A DNA stretch of 5,772 nt from Candidatus Tenderia sp. Its GTDB lineage: Bacteria > Pseudomonadota > Gammaproteobacteria > Tenderiales > Tenderiaceae. Positions 5,019 to 5,772 of the stretch are shown piece by piece. Positions within the stretch are counted from its first letter, which is position 1. Every line of letters starts with the position of its first letter. Made by a program: the position numbers and the translations under genes. The notes beneath the pieces are model-generated. The model ran no database searches, was not told the DNA's origin, and saw only the letters and a program-made list of their open reading frames with translations. The DNA is taken from NCBI GenBank assembly GCA_030148045.1, contig JASBUE010000015.1, forward strand, positions 1 to 5,772, written 5' to 3'.

Positions 5019-5772
5019 ATGCGTGAAAAAGTAACATTGGACTTGGATGTAACACTGCCTGCCATACCGGATGAGCGTGACGCCTGTGTCGGGCGCCTGA
5101 CCGAGTTGCTGGAGGCCAAAGGCCTGGAGAAGGCGCATCTGGTGCGCGAGGACGACACCGCGCGCCTGTGCCTGCACTATGATCCCGAACGGTTCAGCGC
5201 CAGCCAGGTGAGAAGCCTGGTGCAGGCGGCCGGGGCCCGCATCACCGAACGCTACCGGCATGAGAGCCTGCGCATCGACGGCATGGATTGTTCCTCCTGC
5301 GCCACCGTCATCGAGCACGCGCTGGAACGGATGGACGGCGTGCTGGAGGCGGCAGTCAGTTACGGCACCGAGCGGCTGCGGCTGGAGTTCGACAGCGAGA
5401 AAATCTCGCTCGATGCGGTGGTGCAGCGCATCCGGGCACTGGGCTACGGTGTGGTCGAGGAGGGGCAGGCGCGTGGCGGGTGGGTCGAACAGCGTGAGTT
5501 GATCCTGAGTCTGGGCGCCGGCCTGTTGTTGCTGGCCGGCTGGCTGTTGGGGTTCACGGCCACACCGCCCACGGTCTCCCTTGGTCTGTTCATTGGTGCC
5601 TATGCGACGGGCGGCTGGTTCGCCCTGCGCGATGCCTGGCAGAGCCTGCGCCAGGGTCGCTTCGATATTGATACCCTGATGATTGTCGCCGCCGGCGGCG
5701 CCGCCGCGCTCGGCGCCTGGGCCGAAGGCGCGCTGCTGTTGTTCCTGTTCAGTTTGGGTCACGCGCTGGAGC
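5019..5772 (+). CDS. Heavy-metal P1B-type ATPase (ZntA/CadA-like), N-terminal part
   Basis: The first 251 residues of an ATP-driven exporter for Zn(II)/Cd(II)/Pb(II)-type ions, cut by the window end. Family members are about 700-800 residues, so the phosphorylation (DKTGT), ATP-binding and CPC motifs lie outside. Residues 1-73 look like a degenerate HMA domain: strand KVTLDLDVTLP, loop IPDERDAC with a single Cys23, then helix and strands. Residues 82-150 are a proper HMA domain with metal site GMDCSSC (Cys91, Cys94). Membrane helices follow at about 161-180, 186-203, 218-234 and 236-250. The pattern FDIDTLM...EGALLLFLFSLG..LE is typical of the P1B membrane region. Substrate choice between Zn/Cd and Cu cannot be settled without the CPC-helix region; the CDF neighbour favours zinc-type metals. 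No frameshift or stop is seen in the visible part. Confidence 0.94.
   Translation, partial: MREKVTLDLDVTLPAIPDERDACVGRLTELLEAKGLEKAHLVREDDTARLCLHYDPERFSASQVRSLVQAAGARITERYRHESLRIDGMDCSSCATVIEHALERMDGVLEAAVSYGTERLRLEFDSEKISLDAVVQRIRALGYGVVEEGQARGGWVEQRELILSLGAGLLLLAGWLLGFTATPPTVSLGLFIGAYATGGWFALRDAWQSLRQGRFDIDTLMIVAAGGAAALGAWAEGALLLFLFSLGHALE
5081..5170 (+). repeat. 8-bp direct repeat pair, likely deletion endpoints
   Basis: CGCCTGTG occurs at 5081-5088 and 5163-5170, 82 bp apart and in different reading frames. The pseudogene at 976 has exactly one copy at the matching place (1038-1045), so the pair in a related gene marks where slippage or recombination removed the intervening DNA. Confidence 0.75.
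5229..5353 (+). repeat. Direct repeat, copy B (HMA domain block)
   Basis: This is the partner of the block at 3792-3916. It encodes residues 71-112 of the intact ATPase, including the whole GMDCSSC metal-binding loop and the first helix of the HMA domain. Confidence 0.92.

Noticed and set aside
4998..5762. Long minus-strand open frame (254 codons) opposite the ATPase
   Set aside because: It is antisense to a clearly coding, well-conserved gene in GC-rich DNA; its sequence is low-complexity Gln/Ala/Gly-rich with no recognisable domain.
1..5772. CRISPR array, tRNA, rRNA, transposase or integrase
   Set aside because: No regularly spaced repeats, no cloverleaf or rRNA-like segment, and no reading frame with transposase or recombinase motifs was seen.

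Overview
The window looks like a metal-homeostasis and stress region of a fairly GC-rich proteobacterium, probably a gammaproteobacterium. That is inferred from the gene families (DUF6316-like protein, YfdX family, CDF exporter, P1B-type ATPase), strong Shine-Dalgarno sites and codon use, not from a marker gene. All supported genes lie on the + strand.

Layout. 90-444 holds two small overlapping genes: a DUF6316-like protein and a short single-span membrane protein. 445-670 has no gene I can support; it contains a hairpin (563-586) and a terminator-like stem with a T run (622-642). 671-970 encodes a 99-residue His-rich protein with two CxxC/CxxC zinc ribbons. 976-1082 is a broken start of a P1B ATPase-like gene. 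1137-1760 is an unrecognised single-span membrane protein. 1893-2789 is an exported YfdX-family protein, followed 28 bp later by a CzcD-like CDF zinc/cadmium exporter (GTG start, 2818-3702). 3748-4073 is a second broken ATPase N-terminus. 4135-4965 encodes a two-span membrane protein with a C-terminal AlbA_2 (Schlafen AAA_4) domain in DNA of lower GC. 5019 to the window end is the first 251 residues of an apparently intact heavy-metal P1B ATPase.

How the genes fit together. The CDF exporter and the ATPase both remove divalent metals from the cytoplasm. YfdX is predicted to act in the periplasm. The zinc-ribbon protein could bind zinc in the cytoplasm, though its role is unknown. The functional link is inferred from proximity and family knowledge.

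The most unusual signal is that the start of the same ATPase occurs three times within about 4.8 kb: one copy intact as far as visible and two broken. The first broken copy is explained by an 82-bp deletion between two copies of an 8-bp repeat that are still visible in the intact gene. The second carries a 119-bp block with a single mismatch to the intact gene, flanked by much more divergent ATPase sequence. That is a mosaic pattern expected from gene conversion or recent recombination. I did not see a convincing new defence or mobile system.
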